In this document: positions 40,799-51,500 of the stretch, piece after piece | Numbering within the stretch: the first letter of the stretch is position 1 | How the letters are laid out: each line of letters starts with the position of its first letter | NCBI GenBank assembly: GCA_902776195.1 | Contig: CACYPF010000003.1 | Location: 62,001-126,000 of the forward strand | Origin: an uncultured Prevotellaceae bacterium | Lineage (GTDB): Bacteria > Bacteroidota > Bacteroidia > Bacteroidales > Bacteroidaceae | Direction: 5' to 3' | DNA length: 64,000 bases | The notes under the pieces: model-generated | What the model was told of the DNA's origin: nothing | Seen by the model: only the letters and a program-made list of their open reading frames with translations | The model's database searches: none | Translations under genes and position numbers: made by a program

Positions 40799-41839
40799 TT
40801 ATTCGACTAAAAGTTTCCTCGCAGCCTCTATGATAGTATCGGTACCCTTGGCAATGTCCTCGTCAGTCAGTTGTACAAGATAATCTGGTTCTATGCCGAA
40901 CTCCGTCTGGCGCTTGTCTTTGTCAAACATCGGACAGGCAGAGAAACGCACATTCCAACCATTGGGCAGGCTGCTGCTCATCGGCATACCGGAGCCACCA
41001 CCGGTATGGTCGCCGACAATCTTGATATTCGGAAGTGCTTTCATCATGGAAGTGAACTCGTTGGCGGCACTGAACACGGAACGGTTGGTGAGTACGCATA
41101 CAGGCTTATGCCAGCGTAAGTTGCTCGAAGGCTCTAAGTATTGTGGTTCCATGTCACTGAAGTCATGGTGCCCTGTTCCGGTTTTGTGTTGTAAATACCC
41201 TACCAGCGTCTTCTCTTTGACAAAGCGGGCTGCCAGCTTCTCTGCATAGGTCAGGTCGCCGCCTCCATTATTGCGGATATCAATAATCAAGCCACGGCAA
41301 AGGATCAGATAAGAGAGTATGTCATCCAGATTACCTTCACCGATAGGACTTTGGAACGATTCATAGCGGATATAGCCAATGTTATCGTCGAGGACACGAT
41401 AACTGATGCCACTTGATATCTTGTAGTCCGTCCCCAGGTATTTTCGCTCTAAACTGTCGCTGAAGTTCTTGGGATACGCCTCCTGCCATGTCCAGTAGCG
41501 TCCGTAGTCATAGCTTGACGAGAGGTTGACGTGTCCGTCGCGCAGTTCAGCGAGCATGTCGCAGAGCACCTCAAAGAGCTGGGTCTCTGACATCTTGTCA
41601 TTCACGCGTACCTTATACTTATGATATACCTCATCCCAGTCGAGCCCGTACTCATGTTGTTTATAGTCGAAGAAACAGTAGTGCTCGTCGATAATCTGCC
41701 ACAAAGCCTCGAAGTTGCCAGCTGGCGTGTTCGGTCTTTCCTCCTCGTCGACGCAGGAGGTAAGTGCCCCTAGAGTCCCTATAACTACTATAGTCCCAAT
41801 AGTTACTATATTTCCTATAAAATCAAATATCTTCTTCAT
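40799..41839 (-). CDS. S41-family (C-terminal processing type) peptidase lipoprotein
   Basis: 346 residues. Signal with lipobox LTSC (Cys29), then a tricorn-core-like helical part and the S41 protease domain: DGHVNLSSSYDYG, IRYESFQSP, LIIDIRNNGGGDLTYAEKLA, and the catalytic Ser in VLTNRSVFSAANEF. No PDZ domain is obvious. Probably an outer-membrane-tethered periplasmic protease. Residues 7-26 are repetitive (IGNIVT-IGTIVV-IGTLGA), encoded by 18-bp repeats. It overlaps the DUF3316 gene by 4 bases. Confidence 0.87.
   Translation of the reverse strand: MKKIFDFIGNIVTIGTIVVIGTLGALTSCVDEEERPNTPAGNFEALWQIIDEHYCFFDYKQHEYGLDWDEVYHKYKVRVNDKMSETQLFEVLCDMLAELRDGHVNLSSSYDYGRYWTWQEAYPKNFSDSLERKYLGTDYKISSGISYRVLDDNIGYIRYESFQSPIGEGNLDDILSYLILCRGLIIDIRNNGGGDLTYAEKLAARFVKEKTLVGYLQHKTGTGHHDFSDMEPQYLEPSSNLRWHKPVCVLTNRSVFSAANEFTSMMKALPNIKIVGDHTGGGSGMPMSSSLPNGWNVRFSACPMFDKDKRQTEFGIEPDYLVQLTDEDIAKGTDTIIEAARKLLVE
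41770..41825. repeat. 18-bp imperfect repeats in the S41 signal peptide
   Basis: GTCCCTATAACTACTATA, GTCCCAATAGTTACTATA and a third, shorter unit TTTCCTATAAAATC follow one another in frame and encode a six-residue repeat in the hydrophobic core of the signal peptide. Confidence 0.65.
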
Positions 41840-42651
41840 AACCTATGCGGGATTAAGGAGAATCGGCGAGTGAAACCAATCAGGAATCGATGCGTGTAGA
41901 CATGCTGTTTCAGTTGGTTTACTTTGTATTGCTGGTAGTTACCTAAATAGCCGATGCGTAGTGTCCATTTACCTGTGAGGTTAGCATCAAGGGTCAGCAT
42001 CTGTCGCCATTCGGGTGCGTTGACGAAAGTGGTGAACACCACATTATGGTCATAATTGCCACGATTGAATATCTCATAGTACGACTGCCCATAGTTAGGT
42101 GAGAACAGCACACCTGCTAAGGGCAGGTTTACCTCATAGCGCACCATCATTGGTTTGTTGAAAAGTGTGAACCGATAGGATGCAATACCTGTCGGCATGA
42201 TATTCAGATGAGCACGGGCCTGAGCGGGGTTGTTGCTGTTGGAGGTGTTGTAGATAAATCCTAATGAGGCATTTGCCACAGCACCTGCCTGCAGGGTCAG
42301 TCTGTTATCGAGGAGTTGCCAGTTATAGAGCTTTCCCCAATAGAAGTTATAGGCACCCTCCAGTTCCTTTCGGGAGTTGGAACGGTCATGGACATACGAC
42401 AGGTTTGCCTCATGCTCCATCAGCGTGCTCCATCTACGATGAGGGCGTTTGCGCTCTACTGTTGCCAGGAAACTCATACCAAAACCTTTGAAATGCTCAG
42501 CGGAGAGGTAGGTGTCAAGGATTCCCGTTCCGCCAATACCTATCATTCTGCTACTTGTGATGATCTTGGCAGAGTCCGACTGTGCCCTAAGGGGTAGGTG
42601 TGTGAGGGAGAGTAGGGCAAATAGGAGGAGTATCTTACTGATAGTCTTCAT
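41836..42651 (-). CDS. DUF3316-family outer-membrane-like protein
   Basis: 271 residues. Signal peptide (about 1-23, ILLLFALLSLTHLPLRAQS), then alternating beta strands without clear helices, with GTGILDTYLSAEHFKGFGMS, NFYWGKLYNWQL, LPLAGVLFSPNYGQSYYEIF, and a terminal Phe/Arg-rich strand, consistent with a small beta barrel. The family (DUF3316) is Bacteroidetes-specific and of unknown role. It starts within the last 17 bases of the topoisomerase gene and overlaps the S41 gene by 4 bases, so the three form one operon. Confidence 0.75.
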   Translation of the reverse strand: MKTISKILLLFALLSLTHLPLRAQSDSAKIITSSRMIGIGGTGILDTYLSAEHFKGFGMSFLATVERKRPHRRWSTLMEHEANLSYVHDRSNSRKELEGAYNFYWGKLYNWQLLDNRLTLQAGAVANASLGFIYNTSNSNNPAQARAHLNIMPTGIASYRFTLFNKPMMVRYEVNLPLAGVLFSPNYGQSYYEIFNRGNYDHNVVFTTFVNAPEWRQMLTLDANLTGKWTLRIGYLGNYQQYKVNQLKQHVYTHRFLIGFTRRFSLIPHRL

Positions 42652-45331
42652 CGGAGAAAAGGGTTTGCTGTCCTGTCAATTCATCCATCACCTGTTGCTG
42701 ACTCTTTCCGGCATCAGGGTCGAGGTTTTCTTCCTCTTCCTCAACAGGTTCGGTAGGTTCTGCAGGTTCGGTAGGGAAACGTACAGGCTCCAACTCCACG
42801 ATACTATTGATCTGATAGGTCGTGAGTCGCTTGCCCTTTGCCTTATAGCCTTTGACAGCAATAAACTGTTCCACATCGAACTCCTCCGAACCACGGAACT
42901 CGTCTGCGCCGCCATAGGTGACTTGGATACGGGGATATACCTGATCCGTCAAAATAATCTGTTGCGAGTTGGGGTTCTCTCCTAAGTAGTTCTGTTTCCT
43001 CTTCGATGCCTCCATCAGGAAACGCTTTACATACGGATACCCTTGGTTGTCAGCGTCATAGAGCACGCAGCTCCATACTTTCTCCGCCTCATATTTCTCC
43101 AAATGGGCGATAGTATCCTCGAAATGGACGTTGGCATCGAACCCGGTGAGGTAGTAGTCACCGTTCTTGAGGATGACGAGGATGTTGTCACCATCATTGA
43201 ACTCGCCGAGCAGTTGTCCGTGCTCGTCGTAATTAAGGCGGTTGACATCAGGGTCATACCACACCTTCCGTCCACCCAGTGTGGAGTGTCCGTGACTCTT
43301 CAGACCGATGCGGTGAACTTGGTATTTCGTGAGGATGATACCCTTGGCACTGCGTCCTTTGATACCCACCTCCGAGAAATCTTTGTCAAAGAATATCTTC
43401 TTGAGTTTGGGTGCCGGGTCGAGGGTTACCTTGATGACCTCAGCCTCGCCATTCGGGTTAGCGGTGAAATACACCACCTTGGAGCCTGGTGTACCACTGG
43501 TGATGTCATACTCACGGTCTCGGGTAATGGAGGGCACGTTGAATCGCTTGATAAAATAAGTCCCCTTCTTACCATCCCGATAGACGGCATTATAAATGGT
43601 GCGCTGGTCGTTCTTCTTGAAGACACCCAGCCACAGCACGTTCTTACCGACGAACAACTTGTCGGCAACACGCACCACCTTGAATTTACCATCCTTGTAG
43701 AAGATGATGATGTCGTCGATATCCGAGCAGTTGCATACGAACTCGTCTTTCTTCAGACCGGTGCCGATGAAACCGTCCGAGCGGTTGATATAGAGTTTCT
43801 GGTTAGCTTCCACTACCTTTGTCGCCTCGATGGTGTCGAAGTTGCGTATTTCAGTCAGGCGTGGGTGGTCCTTGCCATATTTGTCCTTGAGGAACCTAAA
43901 CCAGTCGGCAGTCACCTCTACCAGGTTGGCGAGGTCTTTGTCTATCTCGTCAATCTCCGCCTTGATACGAGCCATGAGCTCATCCGCCTTGTCCTTATTG
44001 AACTTCAGGATGCGCTGCATCTTGATCTCCAGCAGTCTGAGGATGTCATCCTTGGTCACCTCACGGATCATCTGTGGGTAGTAAGGAGTCAGTCGCTCGT
44101 CGATATGCTCGCAGACGGCATCCACATTGGGTGCCTGTTCGAATTTCTTGTCCTTATAAATACGCTCCTCTATGAAGATCTTCTCAAGGGAGTAGAAATG
44201 CAGTTGTTCCAAAAGTTCACCCTTGCGGATTTCTAACTCCTGTCGTATCAGGTCTTTTGTGCGGTCCACAGAATGGCGCAGCACGTCGGAGATGGTGAGG
44301 AACTGCGGTTTGTTGTCCTCGATGACACAGCAGTTGGGTGAGATGTTGATCTCACAGTCAGAGAAAGCATAGAGGGCATCCAGTGTCTTGTCTGATGAGA
44401 CTCCGGGAGCCAGTTGCACTTGTATCTCTACCTTCGCCGCCGTCAGGTCTTCCACGTGACGTGCCTTGATCTTGCCCTTTTCGATAGCTTTCAGGATAGA
44501 GTCAATCAGCGTCTCCGTTGTCTTGGAGAATGGTATCTCACGGATAACGAGTGTCTTGGGGTCGAGTTTCTCTATCTTGGCACGTACCTTCAGCACGCCG
44601 CCCCGTTGTCCGTCGTTGTATTTGGACACATCGATGGAACCTCCTGTAGGAAAGTCGGGGAAGAGTTGGAAAGATTCCTCATGCAGATAACTGATGGCAG
44701 CATCACATATCTCCACGAAGTTATGGGGCAGAACCTTGGTCGACAAGCCTACGGCAATACCCTCCGCACCTTGTGCCAGTAATAGAGGAAATTTCACGGG
44801 CAGTGTGATAGGCTCCTTGTTCCTGCCGTCATACGACATCTGCCATTCGGTGGTTTTGGGATTGAAAACGGTATCAAGGGCGAATTTCGACAGTCGTGCC
44901 TCGATATAACGGGGAGCTGCCGCCTTGTTACCTGTCAGGATATTACCCCAGTTCCCCTGGGTGTCTATCAACAGGTCTTTCTGTCCTAACTGCACCAGTG
45001 CGTCACCGATAGAGGCATCACCATGCGGGTGAAACTGCATGGTATGTCCCACGATGTTTGCCACCTTGTTGAAACGACCGTCGTCCATGCGCTTCATCGA
45101 GTGCAGGATACGACGCTGCACGGGTTTCAGACCGTCCTCTATATGCGGGACGGCACGGTCGAGAATCGTGTACGAGGCATAGTCCAGAAACCAGTTCTGG
45201 TACATGCCGCTCAGATGGTGCACTGCCGCAGCGTCGAAGCGGTTGACGGGTTGATAGTCGGAGTGTTCCTCGGAGAGTTCCTCCCCCTCCTTGCTCTCTT
45301 CAATAATGTCGTCTTTAATATCGTCGTCCAT
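42635..45331 (-). CDS. parC: DNA topoisomerase IV/gyrase subunit A (ParC type)
   Basis: 898 residues. Catalytic Tyr142 in AAAPRYIEARLSKFA; winged-helix HTMQFHPHGDASIGD; EDGLKPVQRRILHSM. The C-terminal beta-pinwheel is present, but its GyrA box is not of the canonical QRRGG(K)G form (KSHGHSTLGGRK), favouring the topoisomerase IV role. An acidic linker and tail (EPTEPVEEEEENLDP) ends it. ParE is not in the window. The minus -7 box is at 45366-45373. Confidence 0.9.
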   Translation of the reverse strand: MDDDIKDDIIEESKEGEELSEEHSDYQPVNRFDAAAVHHLSGMYQNWFLDYASYTILDRAVPHIEDGLKPVQRRILHSMKRMDDGRFNKVANIVGHTMQFHPHGDASIGDALVQLGQKDLLIDTQGNWGNILTGNKAAAPRYIEARLSKFALDTVFNPKTTEWQMSYDGRNKEPITLPVKFPLLLAQGAEGIAVGLSTKVLPHNFVEICDAAISYLHEESFQLFPDFPTGGSIDVSKYNDGQRGGVLKVRAKIEKLDPKTLVIREIPFSKTTETLIDSILKAIEKGKIKARHVEDLTAAKVEIQVQLAPGVSSDKTLDALYAFSDCEINISPNCCVIEDNKPQFLTISDVLRHSVDRTKDLIRQELEIRKGELLEQLHFYSLEKIFIEERIYKDKKFEQAPNVDAVCEHIDERLTPYYPQMIREVTKDDILRLLEIKMQRILKFNKDKADELMARIKAEIDEIDKDLANLVEVTADWFRFLKDKYGKDHPRLTEIRNFDTIEATKVVEANQKLYINRSDGFIGTGLKKDEFVCNCSDIDDIIIFYKDGKFKVVRVADKLFVGKNVLWLGVFKKNDQRTIYNAVYRDGKKGTYFIKRFNVPSITRDREYDITSGTPGSKVVYFTANPNGEAEVIKVTLDPAPKLKKIFFDKDFSEVGIKGRSAKGIILTKYQVHRIGLKSHGHSTLGGRKVWYDPDVNRLNYDEHGQLLGEFNDGDNILVILKNGDYYLTGFDANVHFEDTIAHLEKYEAEKVWSCVLYDADNQGYPYVKRFLMEASKRKQNYLGENPNSQQIILTDQVYPRIQVTYGGADEFRGSEEFDVEQFIAVKGYKAKGKRLTTYQINSIVELEPVRFPTEPAEPTEPVEEEEENLDPDAGKSQQQVMDELTGQQTLFSDEDYQ

Positions 45332-45365
45332 GTGTTTTGTAAAGCCTCGTTTTCAATGGCTGTTG

Positions 45366-45499
45366 CAAAGTTAGTAATTATTTCTGAATTAAGGAAATTT
45401 TTGTTGTTTTTTTCTTCTAATTCCCTTGCCACATTTTTTAGTAAATCATAAGAAAATAGCTTGGAAATTTGGTGTTTTGTTTGTTTTACATTATCTTTG
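45366..45499. promoter_or_regulatory. Divergent promoters of parC and fhs
   Basis: Minus -7 box TAACTTTG (CAAAGTTA, 45366-45373) is 34 bases before the parC ATG. On the plus strand TTTG 45468-45471 and TATCTTTG 45492-45499 (20 apart) precede fhs by 34 bases. Confidence 0.65.
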
Positions 45500-45533
45500 T
45501 GACCTCTTTAAATTAGTATAAGCATAGTATAAA

Positions 45534-47210
45534 ATGAAAACAGATATCCAGATTGCTCGTGAGTGCCAGTTGAAACCGATAGGTGACATTGCAGAACAGT
45601 TGGGGATAGCTCCAGAGAAAATAGAGCCTTATGGTCGCTATATGGCAAAAGTACCTATTTCACTGATTGATGAGAAGCGGGTGAAAAATAGTAGATTGAT
45701 ACTGGTGACGGCGATCAGCCCTACAAAAGCGGGTATTGGTAAAACGACAGTGAGCATTGGTTTGACGTTAGGACTTCAGAAATTGGGTAAGAATGCTGTG
45801 GTGGCACTGCGTGAACCCTCACTGGGACCCTGTTTCGGAATCAAGGGCGGTGCTGCCGGTGGCGGCTATGCACAGGTTTTACCTATGGAGAAGATCAACC
45901 TGCATTTTACGGGTGACTTCCATGCTGTCACCTCCGCACATAACACGATTAGTGCCATACTGGACAATTATATCTACCAGCATCGTAAGGAAGGGTTTTC
46001 TTTGCGTGAGATTTATTGGAAACGTGTGTTGGATGTTAACGATCGTGCTCTTCGTAATATTGTAACTGGTTTGCGAGGTGATGGTGTCGTGTCGGAAACA
46101 GGTTTTGACATCACCTCTGCCTCAGAATTGATGGCAATCCTTTGTCTGGCAACCAGTGAGGAAGATTTGCAGCATCGTATTGAAAATATATTGTTGGGAA
46201 TCACTTCTGACGGTAAGCCATTCCGTGTCCGTGATCTGGGAGTCGCTGGTGCTATCACAGTCCTTATGCGTGATGCTCTGATGCCTAATCTTGTGCAGAC
46301 GACAGAAAACACACCAGCTTTTATTCATGGTGGACCTTTTGCCAATATTGCCCATGGCTGTTCCAGTATTCTTGCCACCAAGATGGCTATGACCTATGGT
46401 GATTATGTTGTGACGGAGGCTGGTTTTGGTGCAGATCTGGGTGCGGAGAAATTCTTCGATATCAAATGCCGTAAGGCAGGACTGAAGCCTCGCTTGGTGG
46501 TCATTGTGGCTACCACCCAGGGACTGAAGATGCATGGTGGGGTAGATATTGACAGTATTAAAGAGCCTAATGTCAATGGATTGAGAGAGGGACTGAAGAA
46601 CCTCAACCGTCATATCAATAATATGCAGGGTTTCGGACAACCGGTTATCGTAACCCTTAACCGCTTTGATACAGACCTTGACGAGGAGATTGACATCGTG
46701 CGCAAGAACTGTGAGGACATGGGTGTCGGCTTTGCTGTCAACGAGGCTTTTCTCAAAGGTGGTGAAGGTGCGGAGGAGTTGGCTCAGAAGGTAGTCGATA
46801 CCATTGATAATATTCAGCCGTTGCCAATCCATTTCGCTTATCCTGAGGCAGACACGATAGAAGGCAAGATAGAAAAAGTGTGTAAACGTATCTATGGTGC
46901 TGCTGCTGTTGAGTTTACTAAGACAGGAAAAAAGCGCCTAGAGGCAGTCAAGAGTATCTTTGCCAATGATAAGGATATTAGCCGTTATCCTGTGTGTATT
47001 GCCAAGACGCAATTCTCGTTCTCTGCAGACTCCACCCGCTATGGCTCCCCAGAGGGTTTTTCGATACGTATCCGTGATATCATTGTCAACAGTGGCAGTG
47101 AGATGATTGTTGCCATTGCCGGTGATATGCTCCGCATGCCTGGGCTTCCCAAAAATCCGCAGGCAGAGCGTATAACTATTGTCAATGGAGAGATAGAAGG
47201 ACTTTCATAG
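45534..47210 (+). CDS. fhs: Formate--tetrahydrofolate ligase
   Basis: 558-residue enzyme that makes 10-formyl-THF from formate, THF and ATP in one-carbon metabolism. P-loop [16 protein letters not shown] (Ile replaces the Glu of the common AGEGKTT form), [34 protein letters not shown], and [10 protein letters not shown] are typical. Length is normal. Has its own promoter (45468-45499). Confidence 0.95.
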   Translation: MKTDIQIARECQLKPIGDIAEQLGIAPEKIEPYGRYMAKVPISLIDEKRVKNSRLILVTAISPTKAGIGKTTVSIGLTLGLQKLGKNAVVALREPSLGPCFGIKGGAAGGGYAQVLPMEKINLHFTGDFHAVTSAHNTISAILDNYIYQHRKEGFSLREIYWKRVLDVNDRALRNIVTGLRGDGVVSETGFDITSASELMAILCLATSEEDLQHRIENILLGITSDGKPFRVRDLGVAGAITVLMRDALMPNLVQTTENTPAFIHGGPFANIAHGCSSILATKMAMTYGDYVVTEAGFGADLGAEKFFDIKCRKAGLKPRLVVIVATTQGLKMHGGVDIDSIKEPNVNGLREGLKNLNRHINNMQGFGQPVIVTLNRFDTDLDEEIDIVRKNCEDMGVGFAVNEAFLKGGEGAEELAQKVVDTIDNIQPLPIHFAYPEADTIEGKIEKVCKRIYGAAAVEFTKTGKKRLEAVKSIFANDKDISRYPVCIAKTQFSFSADSTRYGSPEGFSIRIRDIIVNSGSEMIVAIAGDMLRMPGLPKNPQAERITIVNGEIEGLS

Positions 47211-47272
47211 CTTTCTGACATAAAGTTTGTTAAATGTGTGCAACCTGTTAAATATGTAAAAGGGATTTTTTG

Positions 47273-47280
47273 TAACTTTG
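47273..47280 (+). promoter_or_regulatory. -7 box of the RND efflux operon
   Basis: TAACTTTG at 47273-47280, 81 bases before the adaptor ATG at 47362. An open frame beginning at 47278 starts inside this box, so it is not the true start. A convincing TTTG -33 box is not seen. Confidence 0.55.
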
Positions 47281-47361
47281 CAGCCTGAAAACCGAAGGGC
47301 GTGCTTTGGGTTTTGGGTGGAAAAGAGTTTTATTCGAATAAATAATAATTATAAAATAGGT

Positions 47362-48522
47362 ATGAAAATGAACAAAATGATGATGTTTGCGGCTATTGCT
47401 GTAACATTGATTTCATGTGGCGGCGGAGGTGGTCGCCCAAATTTCGGTGATAATGAGTACCCCGTAGTGACGGTTGGTACATCGAGTGCCGACATGCAGG
47501 CTACATTTCCTGCTACCATCAAAGGTGTTCAGGATGTAGAGATTCGTCCGAAGGTACAAGGTTTTATTACTCAGATTAATGTAAAAGAAGGTCAGACCGT
47601 CAGTGCAGGTCAGACATTGTTTGTATTGGATAATTCTACCTATCAGGCTCAAGTGCGTCAGGCACAGGCTACTGTGAATACTGCCCAGCAGCAGGTGAAC
47701 ACCGCCCAGTTGACATTCGAGAACTCCAAGCAGTTGCATGCCAACAAGGTGATTGGTGACTATGAGCTGCAGACCACTCAGAATGCGTTCGAGAGTGCTA
47801 AGGCACAGTTGGCACAGGCACAGGCCGCCCTGGCTTCTGCCCGTGAGATGTTGAGTTTTTGTTATGTGAAGAGTCCTGCCTCTGGTGTCGTAGGAACATT
47901 GCCTTATAAGAAAGGTGCGTTGGTAAGTGCCTCTAACTCATTGACTACTGTGTCGAATATCTCCTCAATGGATGTCTATTTCTCTGTGACGGAGAAGGAT
48001 GCCATGGTGATTTCGCAGAAAGGCTTGAGCAGTCTGCCTCCTGTGAAGTTGCAGTTGGCAGATGGAAGCATCTATACCAACGAAGGTACTGTAACGAAGA
48101 TGAGTGGTGTGATAGATCAGGCTACAGGTAGCGTTCAACTGATTGCTTCATTCGTCAATCCTGAAAAGAAGTTGAAAAGCGGTGGTGCTGGTACCATTAT
48201 CATCCCTCGTATTGCCTCTTCTGCCATCATCATCCCACAGTCGTGCGTCATGGAGGTGCAGAACAAGAAGTTTGTATATACCCTGGGAAAGGATAACAAA
48301 GTTGTTTATACTGAGATTAAGGTTGATCCGCAGGACGATGGCAATAGCTATATTGTGACAGACGGTCTGAAGGCTGGTGATAAGTATGTGACCAATGGTG
48401 TTACGAAGTTGAGCGATGGTATGGAGATTGTGCCCATCACTCCAGAGCGTTATCAGCAGAAGATTAATGAACAGGCAAAGGCGATGTCAGCCGGTGATAT
48501 CGTGGGTGCAATGAAGAAATAA
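47362..48522 (+). CDS. RND efflux periplasmic adaptor lipoprotein
   Basis: 386 residues, membrane-fusion protein of the AcrA/MexA family. Lipobox ISCG (Cys19), then a biotinyl-lipoyl-like domain (VEIRPKVQGFITQINVKEGQ), a coiled-coil hairpin (QAQVRQAQATVNTAQQQVNT to LAQAQAALASAREML), a beta barrel and a membrane-proximal domain. It links the inner-membrane pump to the TolC-like channel encoded downstream. The start at 47362 is chosen over 47278 because of the -7 box. Confidence 0.92.
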   Translation: MKMNKMMMFAAIAVTLISCGGGGGRPNFGDNEYPVVTVGTSSADMQATFPATIKGVQDVEIRPKVQGFITQINVKEGQTVSAGQTLFVLDNSTYQAQVRQAQATVNTAQQQVNTAQLTFENSKQLHANKVIGDYELQTTQNAFESAKAQLAQAQAALASAREMLSFCYVKSPASGVVGTLPYKKGALVSASNSLTTVSNISSMDVYFSVTEKDAMVISQKGLSSLPPVKLQLADGSIYTNEGTVTKMSGVIDQATGSVQLIASFVNPEKKLKSGGAGTIIIPRIASSAIIIPQSCVMEVQNKKFVYTLGKDNKVVYTEIKVDPQDDGNSYIVTDGLKAGDKYVTNGVTKLSDGMEIVPITPERYQQKINEQAKAMSAGDIVGAMKK

Positions 48523-48560
48523 AATAAATTAAATAGTAAATTGTCAAATTGTAAAATAGC

Positions 48561-51500
48561 ATGACTTTTACAACATTTATCAAACGCCCAGTGCTATCGA
48601 CGGTGATTTCTATCCTCATCGTCCTTCTGGGTTTCATTGGATTGGTTTCGCTGCCTGTTGAGCAGTACCCCAATATAGCGCCTCCTACCGTAGCCGTATG
48701 GACCAGTTACCCTGGTGCTGATGCCGAGACGGTGAAGAACTCTGTCATCACGCCACTGGAGGAGAGTATCAATGGTGTGGAGGGTATGGACTATATTTCC
48801 TCTACGGCAGGTGCTGGATCAGCGCAGATCAGCGTATTGTTCCGTCAGGGTATGAACCCTGATATGTGTGCCGTCAACGTACAGAACCGTGTGTCACAGG
48901 CACAGGCACTGTTGCCTGCCGAGGTGACGCGTATCGGTGTAACGGTGACGAAGCGTCAGACATCACAGGTGCTGATGTTCACTTTGACATCTGACGGACG
49001 TTATGACGACGAGTTCCTGACGAACTATAATAATATTAACATCATTCCAGCCATCAAGCGTATTCAGGGTGTGGGTGACGTGCAGTCACCGGGTTTGAAG
49101 ACCTACTCCATGCGTATCTGGCTGAAACCCGATGTGATGAAACAGCACAATCTGATGCCATCGGATATCAGTAATGTGCTGGCAGAGCAGAATATTGAGG
49201 CTGCTCCTGGTACGTTCGGCGAACAGTCGGATGTGGCATATGAATATAGTATGCGCTATACAGGTCGACTGAAGTCGGCGGAGGAGTTTGGGAATATCAT
49301 CATTTCCAGCGATGCCAACGGACAGACCTTGAAACTAAGGGATGTAGCCAGGATAGAGCTGGGTGGACAGCAGTATTCGGTATCGATGAAGAATAATAAC
49401 ATTCCTTCGGTACTGGGTATGGTGCAGCAGATTGCCGGCTCTAATGCTAATGAGATTGCCAAACAGGTGAAGGCAGAACTGGAAGAACAGGCAAAATTGT
49501 TCCCTCCAGGTATGACGTATAAAATCAACTACGATGTAACGGAGTTCCTTTATGCCAGTATCGAAGAGGTGGTGTTCACCTTGATCTTCACCTTGATCCT
49601 GGTGTTCATCGTGATTTATGTGTTCCTGCAGGACTGGCGTTCCACACTGATTCCATTGATAGCCGTTCCTGTATCACTGATTGGTACGTTCTTCTTCCTT
49701 TCAGTATTCGGATTCTCCATCAACCTGCTGACGCTGTCGGCATTGCTTTTGGCAATCGCCATCGTAGTCGACGATGCCATCGTGGTGGTGGAAGCCGTGC
49801 ATGCGAAGCTCGACCAAGGGTATAAGAGTCCGTTGGTTGCTTCTATCGATGCGATGAACGAGATCTCGGGTGCTATCATCTCCATTACCTTGGTGATGGC
49901 ATCAGTGTTCATTCCTGTGTCATTTATCGGCGGAACGAGTGGATCATTCTATCGGGAGTTTGGTGTGACGATGGCAGTCAGCATCTTTATTTCGGCACTG
50001 AACGCCCTGACGCTGTCACCAGCCCTGTGTGCCATCTTCCTGAAGCCTCACGACAAGGAGGGGCATAAGAAGATGTCACGTATAGACCGTTTCCATGCGT
50101 CGTTCAATACGGCGTACGACTCTGTACTTGGTAAATACAGGGGAATTGTGGAGAAACTGGTGAGAAAGCCTATAGCCATCGGCATCTCTGTGATTATAGG
50201 TATTGTTGTGCTAGTAGCAACCATGGCAGGTGCAAAGACGGGTCTGGTGCCTGACGAGGATACGGGTACGATATTCTGTACCATCTCCATGCCGCCTGCC
50301 ACCTCCGTGGCACGCACGACACAGGTGATTACAGAGGTTGACTCCATCTTGGCTGCTGACCCTGCTATTCAGAGCCGTGAGCAGATTCAGGGTTATAACT
50401 TCATTGCGGGTTCAGGCTCTGACCAGGCTACGTTCATTATTAAACTGAAACCCTTTGAGGAGCGTCAGAAAGGATTCTGGTGGAAGCTCAGCGGACTATG
50501 GCAGGGCGACGGTATCTACCGCTTCTTCCTGAACCCATACGAAGCCAATGGCGTACTGGCTCAGATATATTTGAAGACGGCTCATATCAAGGATGCTCAG
50601 ATTCTTGCCTTTGCACCACCAATGATTCCTGGCTTCTCAGCTAACTCTGGTGTGTCGATTGTGATGCAGGACCGTACAGGTGGTAGCTTGACCCGATTCT
50701 TTGATGTCGTGAAGGAATACCTGGCAGAGTTGAACAAACGTCCAGAGTTTCAGACGGCGCAGACATCTTATAACCCGAACTATCCTCAGTACATGCTTCA
50801 TGTGGATGTTGCCAAGTGTAAGCAGGCCGGCATTTCACCCAATCTGGTACTGACTACCCTGCAGGGTTACTATGGTGGACTTTACGCTTCTAACTTCAAT
50901 GCTTACGGTAAGCTCTATCGTGTAATGATTCAAGGTTCGCCAGAAACGCGTATGACACCTGAGTCGCTGAACAGTGTCTACGTGCGTACTCCCGGTGGTA
51001 TGTCACCAGTCCAGGAATTCTGTCGTATGGAGCGTGTGTACGGACCTTCCAACATCAACCGTTTCAACCTGTTTACGAGTATCAACGTGACGGCAACGGT
51101 GGCAAACGGCTATTCTACGGGTGATGCTATCAAGGCTGCACAGGAAGTAGCTGCCGACATACTGCCGCAGGGTTACACATACGAGTATTCGGGTCTTACC
51201 CGTGAGGAGGCTAAGGCATCCAATACGACTGCGGTCATCTTCGCATTGTGTATCATCTTTATTTATCTGATTCTTTCGGCACAGTACGAGTCATACATCC
51301 TGCCTCTTGCTGTCGTCCTCTCCGTGCCATTTGGACTTGCTGGTTGCTTCCTGTTTACAATGCTCTTTGGTCACTCGAACGATATCTATATGCAGATTTC
51401 TCTGATTATGCTGATAGGTCTGTTGGCAAAGAACGCCATTCTGATTGTGCAGTTCGCATTGGAGCGTCGACAGACGGGTATGGCTATCTCTTGGTCGGCA

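Noticed and set aside
43043-44236. A 397-codon plus-strand frame opposite parC
   Set aside because: The minus-strand topoisomerase subunit is unmistakable; the antisense frame has no recognisable domain.
47278-47361. Longer N terminus for the efflux adaptor
   Set aside because: The extra codons begin inside the -7 box and would bury the lipoprotein signal.
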